64,000 bases of DNA, from the NCBI RefSeq assembly GCF_000425145.1, contig NZ_AULF01000023.1, positions 1 through 64,000 on the forward strand, read 5' to 3'. A program made the translations under genes and the position numbers. This document shows positions 52,937 to 61,989 of this stretch, in pieces; the first letter of the stretch is position 1; every line of letters starts with the position of its first letter. This DNA comes from Pedobacter glucosidilyticus DSM 23534 (GTDB lineage: Bacteria; Bacteroidota; Bacteroidia; Sphingobacteriales; Sphingobacteriaceae). Below the pieces are notes generated by a model that was not told the DNA's origin, made no database searches, and saw only the letters and a program-made list of their open reading frames with translations.

Positions 52937-52953
52937 TTTTAATCATGATGATT

Positions 52954-52989
52954 TAAAAAGGTGTCTACTTTTAGTAGATGCCTTTTTTT
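52954..52989 (+). terminator. Terminator after dps
   Basis: AGGTGTCTACT and AGTAGATGCCT pair with two G-T pairs around a short T loop and are followed by seven Ts. The 52990-53216 gap contains no other feature that I can support. Confidence 0.78.
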
Positions 52990-53216
52990 ATGCCTAAAAA
53001 AATGCTCTACAACGCTTTTTAAACGCTAATTTGAATGATGAATCTGCCAATTCAAGTTAGTTTTTCATTCTTTTTAATCTTGATATTTGAAATAGCTCAT
53101 AGTGGCAAACCAATTATTTCATGTAAATCTATTTTAATTATCATAATCAGGTTTTAAAAACGCTGTTATGAGTTCTTAATAGTTTTATGATTTCTCATTT
53201 TTTAAACTCAATAACT

Positions 53217-55739
53217 ATGAAATTAAAACTACTACGCTCTTTTAAGACTTTAATAACTTTATTACTTACTTCACAATTTCTTTTTGCCCAAGAAGGCACA
53301 GGTTGGAATGATATTACAACTGTTCAAGAACAAGCACAACGTGTGCATTTACAAAATTATGAAGGAAGTTTAATTACCAGAGCGTGGAATAATGGTGATG
53401 CAAATTACATGGATACAAACGGTGCTACTTCAAGTAATTTCAATACAACTAATTCTACAAGTGGTTATTCTTTTATTGAAAATGGAGTTAATAGAACCCA
53501 TACTTTTTCGCTTTTTAAATTTCCAGGAAATCGCTCTGAGATAAGAATACATGATGACTATGTTGACGGAACAAGACAATTTGAAGGTTTTGTTACTATA
53601 AATGACAATGTTTTTTCTGATAATGCAGTATTTCAAATATTTGGAGGTATTATAGAAAACGGCGTACAAAGAGCCACTTTACTACAAATTAGAGGAGACG
53701 CTTTTTCAAATGGAGGAACTTTAAGGGTTGTTTCTAATGGAACATTTGATATGATCGGGAATACAACCATTGCAACAAATATCCTCAATCAAGAAGTCAA
53801 AATTAACGTTATTCACGAACAACAAACAGCTACAAAAGCAGGCAAGATTTACTTCTTTGTTAATGGTGTTTTAAGACTCACTTTGTCAGAAAATTTCACT
53901 CCTAACAATGTGGATGGAAATTATTTTAAATATGGATGTTACGGGCGTGAAGATGAGCCAAGTACAAATAGCATTGTAAATTCTCAAGTACAATGGAGAA
54001 ATGTAAGGCTTTGGGAAGGAGGAACTTATGCGCCTAGTAATACGCCTAATCCTGCTGTGCCTACAGGTTTATCAGCTTCAATTGTTAGTCCAACTGCTGT
54101 TAACCTTTCTTGGACAGATGTAAGTCATGATACTGGTTATACCTTACAAGTATCAACTACAAGTGCAACTACCGGTTTCTCAGATTTAACAACTACAAAT
54201 TTTAATGTTAAAACGTTTCAAGCAACAGGTTTAACAGCCGGCATTGACTATTGGTTTAGAGTAAGAGCTAATGGTGTTAGTAACTCTGCCTTTTCTAATG
54301 CTATATTCGTTAATACAACTAATATGCCTTTTGCTAATGCTTCTAACGCTATTTGGCAGTATAATTTTGGTACACAAGCAGCAACATTTACAGTAGGGGC
54401 AGCAACATATACCACAGGTGGTACTGCTAGTGGCGGTTCAAATCCTTTAACTTCTCCAGGAGAAGGCCAAAGTGCAACTATTAGAGTTAATAGTAACGCA
54501 AATGGAGGTTTTAGGTTAGTTACATCCGGTACAAATTTTACTAATGGAAGTAATGGTGCAAGACTAGCCGTATACCCTGCAACAGGAGGAAGTGTTAATA
54601 AATTTTACATTACAAATATTGGAACTACGGCTCAAGCACCAAGAATAGCAACCAATTTATTTAGTTTGAGTATGAATGTGAAGTTTGTATTTGGAACTAA
54701 TGGTACCTATCAATTACTAGTGGGAGATGGAGGTGCTACTACTGCAGGTTCAAGCGGATCAAATTTACAGAATACAGACCCTGTATTTGCGGTAATTAGA
54801 TGGCAACCACAATCAAATGGTAACTATAATTTTGCGACAAGAGTAGGGGCTACAAGTACTTACACCAATATTTCTGGAGTTACTTTGAGTAACGGTACAG
54901 AATTTAATATGAGAATGTTTTGTAATAATTCGGCACAGCCATTAGACTATACTATCGGTACTCAAAGCTATACTGTAACAGCAGGCTCTTACCATATTTG
55001 GATTAATAACACACGCTTAACTACAACAGGAAGTAATCATAATTTTAGCGCTGCGGGCTTATCAGCCGATGCTAAATTAGATTTTATTTCTCTTATTGTT
55101 AATAACAATTCTAATGCAGATGGAGAGATTATCTTGGATGATCTCAGATATGCAAATTTTTTAGCAGATTTAAATGACCCTACGGTTTTACCAGTTTCTT
55201 TAATAGGTTTTGATGCCAGAAGAGTTTTCAATAGCGTAAGTCTAAATTGGAGTACCGCGTCAGAGTCTGATAACGCTAGGTTTGAGATAGAAAGAGCTAA
55301 TGATGATGGGATTTTTGTTAAAATAGGCGAGAAAGAAGGAGCTGACAATAGTAATAGCACTTTAGATTATCATTTTATTGATAATAATCCCTTTAACGGA
55401 AATAATTACTACCGTTTAAAGCAAATAGATTTTAATGGCAAATATGAATATTTTGGGCCTAGAGTAGTTAATTATAGTTTAGAAAATCTAAACACAAGCT
55501 ATATATATAAATTATCTGCTAATGAGTATCATGTGGTTATTCACGCTATAAGTCAACATCAGGGTACTTTAAGTATAAGTAATTTAAATGGTCAAAAAGT
55601 ATACGAGCAAAAAATTATAATTAAAGAAGGTGAAAATACCTATCCAATTTCTTTAGCAGGGGTAGCAGATGGTATTTACTTATTAAACCTATCATCTAAA
55701 GAACTTGCTAACACCATAAAATTTGTAAAACAGCCTTAA
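53217..55739 (+). CDS. Secreted protein with PL7-like, fibronectin-III and type IX sorting domains
   Basis: From MKLKLLRSFKTLITLLLTSQ the protein is 840 residues. After the signal peptide (ending FAQ), residues 30-280 form a concanavalin-like sandwich resembling polysaccharide-lyase family 7, with RSEIR, VFQIFGG and YFKYGCYG. A fibronectin-III domain (about 285-370), a beta-rich middle (370-650) and a C-terminal type IX sorting domain (about 765-840, ending NTIKFVKQP) follow. It is probably surface-secreted by the type IX system. In PL7 enzymes the second motif has a catalytic His (QIH/QVH); here the position is Phe, so activity is doubtful. The next gene shares the domain. Confidence 0.75.
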   Translation: MKLKLLRSFKTLITLLLTSQFLFAQEGTGWNDITTVQEQAQRVHLQNYEGSLITRAWNNGDANYMDTNGATSSNFNTTNSTSGYSFIENGVNRTHTFSLFKFPGNRSEIRIHDDYVDGTRQFEGFVTINDNVFSDNAVFQIFGGIIENGVQRATLLQIRGDAFSNGGTLRVVSNGTFDMIGNTTIATNILNQEVKINVIHEQQTATKAGKIYFFVNGVLRLTLSENFTPNNVDGNYFKYGCYGREDEPSTNSIVNSQVQWRNVRLWEGGTYAPSNTPNPAVPTGLSASIVSPTAVNLSWTDVSHDTGYTLQVSTTSATTGFSDLTTTNFNVKTFQATGLTAGIDYWFRVRANGVSNSAFSNAIFVNTTNMPFANASNAIWQYNFGTQAATFTVGAATYTTGGTASGGSNPLTSPGEGQSATIRVNSNANGGFRLVTSGTNFTNGSNGARLAVYPATGGSVNKFYITNIGTTAQAPRIATNLFSLSMNVKFVFGTNGTYQLLVGDGGATTAGSSGSNLQNTDPVFAVIRWQPQSNGNYNFATRVGATSTYTNISGVTLSNGTEFNMRMFCNNSAQPLDYTIGTQSYTVTAGSYHIWINNTRLTTTGSNHNFSAAGLSADAKLDFISLIVNNNSNADGEIILDDLRYANFLADLNDPTVLPVSLIGFDARRVFNSVSLNWSTASESDNARFEIERANDDGIFVKIGEKEGADNSNSTLDYHFIDNNPFNGNNYYRLKQIDFNGKYEYFGPRVVNYSLENLNTSYIYKLSANEYHVVIHAISQHQGTLSISNLNGQKVYEQKIIIKEGENTYPISLAGVADGIYLLNLSSKELANTIKFVKQP

Positions 55740-55757
55740 ATTATAAATATTTTAATC

Positions 55758-56732
55758 ATGAAAAAAATCACCTTAACTACGATTTTGTTGGCGGTATCTA
55801 TACAACTAATTGCCCAAATCCCCGTAAGTCAAATTAATTGGGAAAACTATAATCCTAAAAAGAAAATACACCTCTGTAACGAGGTTGGTAAACACATGAT
55901 GTACGATTGGACAGCGCATCAAGAGTTACATACTTCGGTGGGTAAAAATGCTAGTTATACCTACAACGCAAAAGATAAAACTGAAACATTTCAGTTATAT
56001 GATAAGAAATCTAACCGAGCAGAAATTAGGTTGATAAACGAGTATGAATACGGAGCCCGTCAGTTTGAAGGTTATGTAACCATTTTTAAACCCTTAGATG
56101 ATGAATGTTTAATGCAAATTTGGGGGAGCCACGAAGGCGCAACTCAATTTATGTTGAGAGGTTTTCATGAAGATAATGGAAGCTTAACCATTAATTGTGG
56201 ATCTTCTTCCAGAATTAAAGTGATGGATAATATTTACGGGAAAGAAATAAAAGTTAATGTAATACACTTACAAGAAGATGTAGGTAATAAATTTATGGTT
56301 TATTTAAATGATAAGAAGGTTTTTGAGCTGCCAGATAACGAAAAAGCTATCAACAATTTCAACGGAAATTATCATAAATATGGTGTTTATGGTACAGTAA
56401 GAGATGGTCATGAAAGCCCTAAGGTAATATGGCGTAACGTTCAACATTTTAAAGATAAAGGTGGTAAAATGTATGATAAACAGGAACAAAAAATTAATTA
56501 TCCGCCCTTAGCAGTTAAAAAAGTAGGAGATGCTGATTTTGATGCAGGAGCAAGTTCTAGCGCAAAATTGCCTTTAATTTACAGAAGCTCTGACTTAACA
56601 GTTGCAACCATTACACCAGAAGGTAAAGTGCATATTGTAGGTCCAGGCAAGACACTTATTCTGGCTTTTCATGAAGGTAATCATCAATATCATCCAAATA
56701 GCGAGTTAAGAGAACTTGTGGTGGAGAAATAG
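55758..56732 (+). CDS. Exported protein with PL7-like and Ig-like domains
   Basis: A 324-residue protein with a signal peptide (ending LIAQ). Its first 230 residues match the lyase-like domain of the upstream neighbour in order: NRAEIRL, LMQIWGSHEGA, YHKYGVYG and WRNVQHF. The lyase His position is Trp here. The last 80 residues resemble a bacterial Ig-like (BIG2-type) domain, LIYRSSDLTVATITPEGKVH. There is no type IX sorting domain. It begins 18 bases after the previous stop, so the two are co-transcribed duplicates or partners. Confidence 0.72.
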   Translation: MKKITLTTILLAVSIQLIAQIPVSQINWENYNPKKKIHLCNEVGKHMMYDWTAHQELHTSVGKNASYTYNAKDKTETFQLYDKKSNRAEIRLINEYEYGARQFEGYVTIFKPLDDECLMQIWGSHEGATQFMLRGFHEDNGSLTINCGSSSRIKVMDNIYGKEIKVNVIHLQEDVGNKFMVYLNDKKVFELPDNEKAINNFNGNYHKYGVYGTVRDGHESPKVIWRNVQHFKDKGGKMYDKQEQKINYPPLAVKKVGDADFDAGASSSAKLPLIYRSSDLTVATITPEGKVHIVGPGKTLILAFHEGNHQYHPNSELRELVVEK

Positions 56733-56821
56733 TTGCCTTTTAGGATAAATTTTAGATAGCTAATCTCATTTAAGGAATTATATGTTATAATTCCTAATAG
56801 TGTAATATTTAATACTTCTAT

Positions 56822-56829
56822 TAATTTTG
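56822..56829 (+). promoter_or_regulatory. -7 element for the YoeB-type module
   Basis: TAATTTTG matches TAnnTTTG and lies 23 bases before the antitoxin ATG. A -33 element is not clear. Confidence 0.5.
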
Positions 56830-56852
56830 TATATCATCTTAAAACTTTAAAA

Positions 56853-57077
56853 ATGGACAGCATTACCATATATCCTAAAAATGATAAGCAAAAATCTTTG
56901 CTTCAATCCTTATTGGAGGAAATGAAAGTTCGTTTTGAAATAGTAAAATCTGATGATGAGGCTTTATTTAGTAAAGATGAATATTTTGCAAAGATAGATA
57001 ATTCTATTAAGCAAGCGGACTCCGGAAAAGTAAAAAGGCTATCTAAAGAAGAGCAAAAGAAGTTTTTAGGTTTATGA
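56853..57077 (+). CDS. Antitoxin of a YoeB/Txe-type pair
   Basis: A 74-residue acidic protein, MDSITIYPKNDKQKSLLQSL at the start and YFAKIDNSIKQADSGKVKRLSKEEQ in its second half. The second half is the typical toxin-binding region of small Bacteroidota antitoxins. It has no clear DNA-binding domain. Its stop overlaps the toxin ATG by four bases (ATGA). It should hold the YoeB-like ribonuclease inactive. Confidence 0.78.
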   Translation: MDSITIYPKNDKQKSLLQSLLEEMKVRFEIVKSDDEALFSKDEYFAKIDNSIKQADSGKVKRLSKEEQKKFLGL

Positions 57078-57349
57078 GTTATGCTTTAGAACTAACTGAT
57101 GAAGCTGTTTTAGATATTGAAAAACATAAAAAAGCAGGCGACAAGAAAGTTCTAATAAAAATAGATAAGCTTTTAAATGAATTACGAGAAAATCCTACAA
57201 AAGGAACAGGCAAGCCTGAGAAACTAAAATATTTTAAGGCTGTAGTTTGGTCGCATAGAATTACAGATAAACATCGTTTAGTTTATCAGATTATGGATGA
57301 TAAATTAATTATTTTAGTTCTGGCTTTTTGGGGACACTATGAAGATTAA
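57074..57349 (+). CDS. YoeB/Txe family mRNA interferase toxin
   Basis: A 91-residue RelE-superfamily toxin that should cleave mRNA at the ribosome. The C-terminal half has VVWSHRITDKHRLVYQIMDD and the end LVLAFWGHYED, which match the YoeB active-site segment; the His and the final Tyr of the family are present. It overlaps the antitoxin gene by four bases and a strong bidirectional terminator follows. It is intact, unlike the ParE-type toxin in region 1. Confidence 0.87.
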   Translation: MSYALELTDEAVLDIEKHKKAGDKKVLIKIDKLLNELRENPTKGTGKPEKLKYFKAVVWSHRITDKHRLVYQIMDDKLIILVLAFWGHYED

Positions 57350-57400
57350 TAGAAATAACTTTTTAGCCTTATTAACTGTTTAATAATTATCTCACTGATA

Positions 57401-57440
57401 AAAAAAGCCTTAAATACAGTACGTATTTAAGGCTTTTTTT
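57401..57440. terminator. Bidirectional terminator
   Basis: AAAAAAGCCTTAAATAC pairs perfectly with GTATTTAAGGCTTTTTT across a six-base centre (AGTAC-type). The A and T runs at its ends allow it to end both the toxin-antitoxin transcript and the convergent porin transcript. Confidence 0.9.
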
Positions 57441-57457
57441 ATGATGTTTAACTTGTG

Positions 57458-58927
57458 TTAAAATCTAGCTCCAAAAGTGATACTAACAGCCGTTACGTTA
57501 GTTTTAGTATCTGCAAACGGCGTAACTTGTGGATTATCAAAAGTATAAAAAGAGGTAGATAAGACACTATTTTGTTGATGCTGAACCGCTAAATCTAGCG
57601 TATAAGAACCAAAGCGATAACCAATTCCTCCGGTATATCTATTAGCTTTATAATCTAAATCTTGATAAGGGCTTCCTAAATTTCTATAACCTGCTCTTAA
57701 AGCTACATTATTGGTTACTTTATACTCTGCACCTAAACCAATATTGATACTTTCTTGATAAGTAGAAGCTATTTGCCTATTGGTATTGATGTTTAAAGCA
57801 TTTTCATCAGACCTAAATTTAATAGTAGAAAAGTCCTGATAATTAATATCAGCACTAATAAAACCTTTATTTCCAATAAAGAAAGATATACCTCCGTTTA
57901 CTTTTAAAGGCGTATTTAAACGATAAGAAAAAGGAAAGGAATTATTATCAGTGATAAAATTATTATCTGGATCTCTTAAGGAAAGTTCCTCATAATAATC
58001 GTCATCTATGCTGTAATAAGTTGGTGTTTCTAAAGATAAACCTAATCTGATTTCTTTAACAGGTTTTAAAATAGCACCTATTTTAAAGTTTACACCAGAA
58101 CCTCGGGTATCAAAGCTCTTGGCGAAATTAGCATTATAATTTACGCCATCAACGAAGTTAAGCCCTTGTTCATTTAATAGTTCTTCTGAACGGTAATTAA
58201 TAGATGCTAAACCTAATCCAAAACCTAGATAAAATTTATTGCTAAAATTCATCCCTAAAGAAAAGTCAACATTAGACTGCCCACCTTTCCTATCATAGGA
58301 AACCGCTTGATCTGCATCTATAGCAGTATTATTTACATAATTACCATTAGGTGTCCCTGGAATTTCATCATCAATTAATCTTGCCACATAAGCTACATTG
58401 GTAAGTCTATTGTCAAGTTGTCCTCCTTGTGAAATAGGACGATTTGCTATCTCAGTAAAATAATCACTTATACCATTAGCATTGGTAACTCCACTAAAAG
58501 AAAGTTCATTTCTAAAAAAGTTGTTTTTTTGGTAGCCAATACCAAAGTTTATGGATACAAGACCTTTCTTTAAATCGCCTGTTCTGTATGTTGGGCTATG
58601 AAAAACTACACCTAAATTATTAATATTAAGGTTGCCCAAAGAGGATTCGGAGTTCTGCCCTAAATAGGTTGTTTTATTTGAAGAGTTAACATAGCCAGGT
58701 GTAAAACTAAACTCAGAGCTGCTAAACATACCCAAGCCTGCTGGGTTGCCGTATAAAGAACTTAAATCTCCGCCCAAAGAAGTATGTGGGCCACCTAAAC
58801 CACCAAATCTAGCGGTTACGCTACTCTCTGTTCCCGAGAATTTAAGTGCATCAGATGTATATTGCGCAGAAACACTTGAAATAGTGCCTACTATAAAAGT
58901 TGAAAGAACAAATATTTTTAATTTCAT
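57458..58927 (-). CDS. FadL/OMPP1/TodX-type outer-membrane transporter
   Basis: A 489-residue beta-barrel with a signal peptide ending SVSAQ. The N-terminal plug-like stretch SSVTARFGGLGGPHTSLGGDLSSLYGNPAGLGMF carries the NPAGL motif of the OMPP1/FadL/TodX family, and the end AVSITFGARF is the outer-membrane insertion strand with final Phe. Family members pass hydrophobic compounds across the outer membrane; the substrate here is unknown. It is followed by a bidirectional terminator. Confidence 0.85.
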   Translation of the reverse strand: MKLKIFVLSTFIVGTISSVSAQYTSDALKFSGTESSVTARFGGLGGPHTSLGGDLSSLYGNPAGLGMFSSSEFSFTPGYVNSSNKTTYLGQNSESSLGNLNINNLGVVFHSPTYRTGDLKKGLVSINFGIGYQKNNFFRNELSFSGVTNANGISDYFTEIANRPISQGGQLDNRLTNVAYVARLIDDEIPGTPNGNYVNNTAIDADQAVSYDRKGGQSNVDFSLGMNFSNKFYLGFGLGLASINYRSEELLNEQGLNFVDGVNYNANFAKSFDTRGSGVNFKIGAILKPVKEIRLGLSLETPTYYSIDDDYYEELSLRDPDNNFITDNNSFPFSYRLNTPLKVNGGISFFIGNKGFISADINYQDFSTIKFRSDENALNINTNRQIASTYQESINIGLGAEYKVTNNVALRAGYRNLGSPYQDLDYKANRYTGGIGYRFGSYTLDLAVQHQQNSVLSTSFYTFDNPQVTPFADTKTNVTAVSITFGARF

Positions 58928-59029
58928 GTTTTTTGTAAGGATAATTATCAGTTGTATAAGTTTTAACCACTGATATTTAAATGAAAATACATCTTTATAT
59001 ATTAAGCTTTATCAACACATTCTTTTTTA

Positions 59030-59100
59030 TGTCAGGCTGAGCGGAGTCGAAGCCTTTTTGAGATTTTCAGACTATATTTCGACTCCGCTCAATGTGACAA
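59030..59100. repeat. REP-like palindrome
   Basis: TGTCAGGCTGAGCGGAGTCG and its inverse GACTCCGCTCAATGTGACA form a hairpin around a loop of about 30 bases. The core is the same as at 19419-19476 and as the outer ends of the 530-bp element. It lies 16 bases beyond the stop of the repeat-rich lipoprotein gene, where it may also act on its transcript. Confidence 0.75.
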
Positions 59101-59115
59101 AAAAATATGATAAAA

Positions 59116-60147
59116 CTATCTTGAAGGTCTTCCACCACCAGAACTACTGCCTCCAGATGAACCTCTGCTGCTACCACCAGAACTGCCACCACTGCTAGAA
59201 GGCGGACTATAACTAGGAGAAGGAGAGTAACTAGGTCTTTCAGTTCTAGCAGGTCTACTACTTTCAGTACGAGCAGGTCTGCTTTGTTGAGCTTCTGACC
59301 TTGTAGGTCTGCTACTTTCTGTTGGACGAGATGAGCTTCCACTAGAAGAGGGTCTTGTACCAGAAGTTGCTGGGCGGCTGTAATCTCCACCATAACTTTC
59401 TCTAGTTGGTCTAGATGATGTTCCAGCAGGTCTGCTTGAACTAACCGGCCCTGTAGGACGAGGAATTCTACTTACACTACTTCCATCAGCGTTAACAGGT
59501 CTAGTTGCCACACTTCCTCTTGATGGCCTTGGGTTATTAGGTCTGGTAATAACACCAATGCCCGGATAAAATCCGCCACCCCACAAACCACCATTGCCTA
59601 TCCAGCCACCACCCCAAGGGTTGTTAAAAGAATATATTCCCCAATATGGAGATCCTAGAGGGCTGTACCAAGGGTTATAAGCCCAACTGTTCCATCCCCA
59701 ATTGTTCCAACCCCAGTTATTCCAGCCTAAGTTCCAATTATTCCAACCCCAGTTGTTCCAGCCTAGATTAAAACCAAAACCGGGTCTGTTCCAGCTATTC
59801 CATCCCCAATTATTCCATCCCATAGAAAATGCTGGGTCAAAATAAGGGTCAAAAGCTAAATTGTTATTATAATAATGGTCTCTCCAGTTGTATTCGTTAC
59901 GATTTTCTATATCTAAACGCGGTCTGTTTTCTTCTTCATAAGCATAATCATCAGTAGAATAATCATAACTATGGTTGTTAGCATTAGCTGCTGGCCTTGG
60001 CGTAAATGTCAAGGCTTTGGCTTCTACTTCCGAGTTGTAAACATCATCGTACAAAGCCGTTTGTGTAGCGATATTGCCGGTAGCACAACCACCTAGAATT
60101 AGAGCAATCCCCCCACTCATTACCGATAAAATAACTCTATTTTTCAT
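59116..60147 (-). CDS. Gly-Trp-Asn repeat lipoprotein with Ser/Arg/Pro-rich tail
   Basis: A 343-residue low-complexity lipoprotein. The lipobox is ILGGC (Cys21). Residues 20-100 are Asn/Tyr/Asp-rich. About residues 105-195 hold many near copies of GWNNWGWN with extra Trp, Phe and Tyr. About residues 205-300 are Ser/Arg/Pro/Thr-rich with RPT and SSRP repeats, and the end is a Gly/Ser-rich tail. I know no function; the aromatic repeats suggest a surface-adhesive or matrix-like role by analogy only. A REP palindrome follows at once. The internal DNA repeats make length variation by slippage likely. Confidence 0.78.
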   Translation of the reverse strand: MKNRVILSVMSGGIALILGGCATGNIATQTALYDDVYNSEVEAKALTFTPRPAANANNHSYDYSTDDYAYEEENRPRLDIENRNEYNWRDHYYNNNLAFDPYFDPAFSMGWNNWGWNSWNRPGFGFNLGWNNWGWNNWNLGWNNWGWNNWGWNSWAYNPWYSPLGSPYWGIYSFNNPWGGGWIGNGGLWGGGFYPGIGVITRPNNPRPSRGSVATRPVNADGSSVSRIPRPTGPVSSSRPAGTSSRPTRESYGGDYSRPATSGTRPSSSGSSSRPTESSRPTRSEAQQSRPARTESSRPARTERPSYSPSPSYSPPSSSGGSSGGSSRGSSGGSSSGGGRPSR

Positions 60148-60265
60148 GTTGTATATTTTTTAAGGTCTTAAAGACAATTTTGGTCTATTTATAACATACG
60201 TTTATTAGACGTAAAATATTACAATTGGTTGCATCAAACCTAAAATTATTAGTGTAATATTTTTA

Positions 60266-60273
60266 TAACTTTG
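60266..60273 (+). promoter_or_regulatory. -7 element for proS
   Basis: TAACTTTG fits TAnnTTTG. It overlaps a TTG at 60271 that could be mistaken for the gene start, so the real start must be the downstream ATG at 60322. Confidence 0.6.
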
Positions 60274-60321
60274 AGCTCTAAAATCAATCATAAAAATACA
60301 AAAATTATTCCAAATCAGCTC

Positions 60322-61794
60322 ATGAGTAAAGGATTAACAAGCAGATCAGAAGACTATTCACAATGGTATAACGAATTAGTAGCAAAGGCCGACCTTGCAG
60401 AACACTCTGCCGTTAGAGGTTGTATGGTGATTAAGCCCTATGGATACTCTATTTGGGAGAAAATGCAGGCTGTTTTGGATCAGAAATTTAAAGAAACTGG
60501 CCACAGCAACGCTTATTTTCCTTTATTCATCCCTAAGTCATTTTTTTCTAAAGAAGCATCTCACGTAGATGGTTTTGCAACTGAGTGTGCCGTGGTTACA
60601 CATTATCGATTAAAAAATGATGGTAATGGTAATATCATTGTAGATGAAGATGCCAAGCTAGAAGAAGAATTAATTGTTAGGCCAACATCAGAAACCATTA
60701 TCTGGAATACTTATAAAGGTTGGATACAATCTTATCGAGATTTGCCAATTTTAGTAAACCAATGGGCTAATGTGGTACGTTGGGAAATGCGTACACGTTT
60801 ATTTTTACGCACTGCAGAGTTTTTATGGCAGGAAGGCCATACAGCGCATGCAACCGCAGAAGAAGCTATTGCAGAAACCGAGCAAATGCTTGATGTGTAT
60901 GCAGATTTTGCAGAAAACTGGATGGCTTTACCCGTAGTAAAAGGTAAGAAAACCGCTAATGAGCGTTTTGCAGGAGCTTTAGATACCTATTGTATTGAAG
61001 CTTTAATGCAAGATGGTAAAGCCTTACAAGCTGGAACTTCGCATTTTTTGGGGCAGAATTTTGCCAAAGCTTTTGATGTAAAATTTACCAGTAAAGAAGG
61101 TAAGCAAGAGTTTGTTTGGGCTACTTCATGGGGGGTTTCTACCCGTTTAATGGGGGCTTTAATTATGGCTCATTCTGATGATAGCGGATTGGTATTACCT
61201 CCAAAATTAGCTCCAATTCAGGTTGTTATTGTACCTATTTATAAAGGAGAAGAAGAATTAGCTAAAATTTCTGAAGCTGTTGATGTAATCATCAAAGATT
61301 TAAAGAAAAAAAGCATTTCTGTTAAATATGACGACCGCGACACGCAAAGGCCAGGCTATAAATTTGCAGAATATGAACTAAAAGGTGTACCAGTGCGTTT
61401 GGCTATGGGTGGAAGAGATTTAGAGAATAACACTGTTGAGCTTGCCAGAAGAGATACTAAAACAAAAGAAACGGTATCAAGAGACGGTATAGCCGATAGA
61501 ATTGAACTTTTATTAGAAGAAATTCAACAAAGCATATACCATAAAGCTTTACAGTTTAGAACAGAAAATACTAGAAAAGTAGATTCTTATGACGATTTTA
61601 AAAAGGCTTTAGACGAAACGCCAGGTTTTATTGCAGCACATTGGGACGGCACTTCTGAAACCGAAGCTAAAATTAAAGAAGAAACAAAAGCTACCATTAG
61701 ATGTATTCCTTTAAATAACGAGCAGGAAGAAGGTGTTTGTATGGTAACTGGAAAACCATCTAGCCAAAGAGTATTATTTGCAAGGGCTTATTAG
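60322..61794 (+). CDS. proS: Prolyl-tRNA synthetase (eukaryote/archaeal type)
   Basis: A class II synthetase of 490 residues that charges tRNA-Pro. The core has the proline-specific motif 2 region [16 protein letters not shown] and motif 1 and 3 regions around it, then an anticodon-binding domain and a C-terminal domain that ends VLFARAY. The lack of the bacterial editing insertion and the tail ending in Tyr mark the eukaryote/archaeal type, normal in Bacteroidota. The upstream TTG at 60271 lies inside the promoter, so the ATG at 60322 is used. Confidence 0.94.
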   Translation: MSKGLTSRSEDYSQWYNELVAKADLAEHSAVRGCMVIKPYGYSIWEKMQAVLDQKFKETGHSNAYFPLFIPKSFFSKEASHVDGFATECAVVTHYRLKNDGNGNIIVDEDAKLEEELIVRPTSETIIWNTYKGWIQSYRDLPILVNQWANVVRWEMRTRLFLRTAEFLWQEGHTAHATAEEAIAETEQMLDVYADFAENWMALPVVKGKKTANERFAGALDTYCIEALMQDGKALQAGTSHFLGQNFAKAFDVKFTSKEGKQEFVWATSWGVSTRLMGALIMAHSDDSGLVLPPKLAPIQVVIVPIYKGEEELAKISEAVDVIIKDLKKKSISVKYDDRDTQRPGYKFAEYELKGVPVRLAMGGRDLENNTVELARRDTKTKETVSRDGIADRIELLLEEIQQSIYHKALQFRTENTRKVDSYDDFKKALDETPGFIAAHWDGTSETEAKIKEETKATIRCIPLNNEQEEGVCMVTGKPSSQRVLFARAY

Positions 61795-61902
61795 GATGGG
61801 AAGTCTGATGTCCGATGACCGAAGTCTGAAGTTGAAAGTTCAGGGTTGAAAGTACAACGTAGAAAGACGGAAGACTGCTGTCTGAAGTATGGCATATCAA
61901 TA

Positions 61903-61948
61903 AAAGAGTAGAATTAGCCTAAAGCAATAAATCCTAATTCTACTCTTT
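61903..61948 (+). terminator. Long hairpin after proS
   Basis: AAAGAGTAGAATTAG (61903-61917) pairs exactly with CTAATTCTACTCTTT (61934-61948), a 15-bp stem with a 16-base loop. It may end the proS transcript. The 61795-61900 stretch before it is GAAGTCTGA/GAAAGT-type low-complexity sequence. Confidence 0.6.
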
Positions 61949-61989
61949 GTATAAAGCCTTCTATCTAAAATTTAATATCTAAAAACAGC

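Noticed and set aside
59067-59393. Minus-strand 108-residue Val/Leu-rich frame
   Set aside because: A second frame over the repeat-rich lipoprotein gene; it results from the repeated codons there and contains the REP palindrome.
60271-60321. Longer proS with TTG start
   Set aside because: The TTG is part of the -7 element TAACTTTG, so it cannot be the translation start; ATG at 60322 is used.
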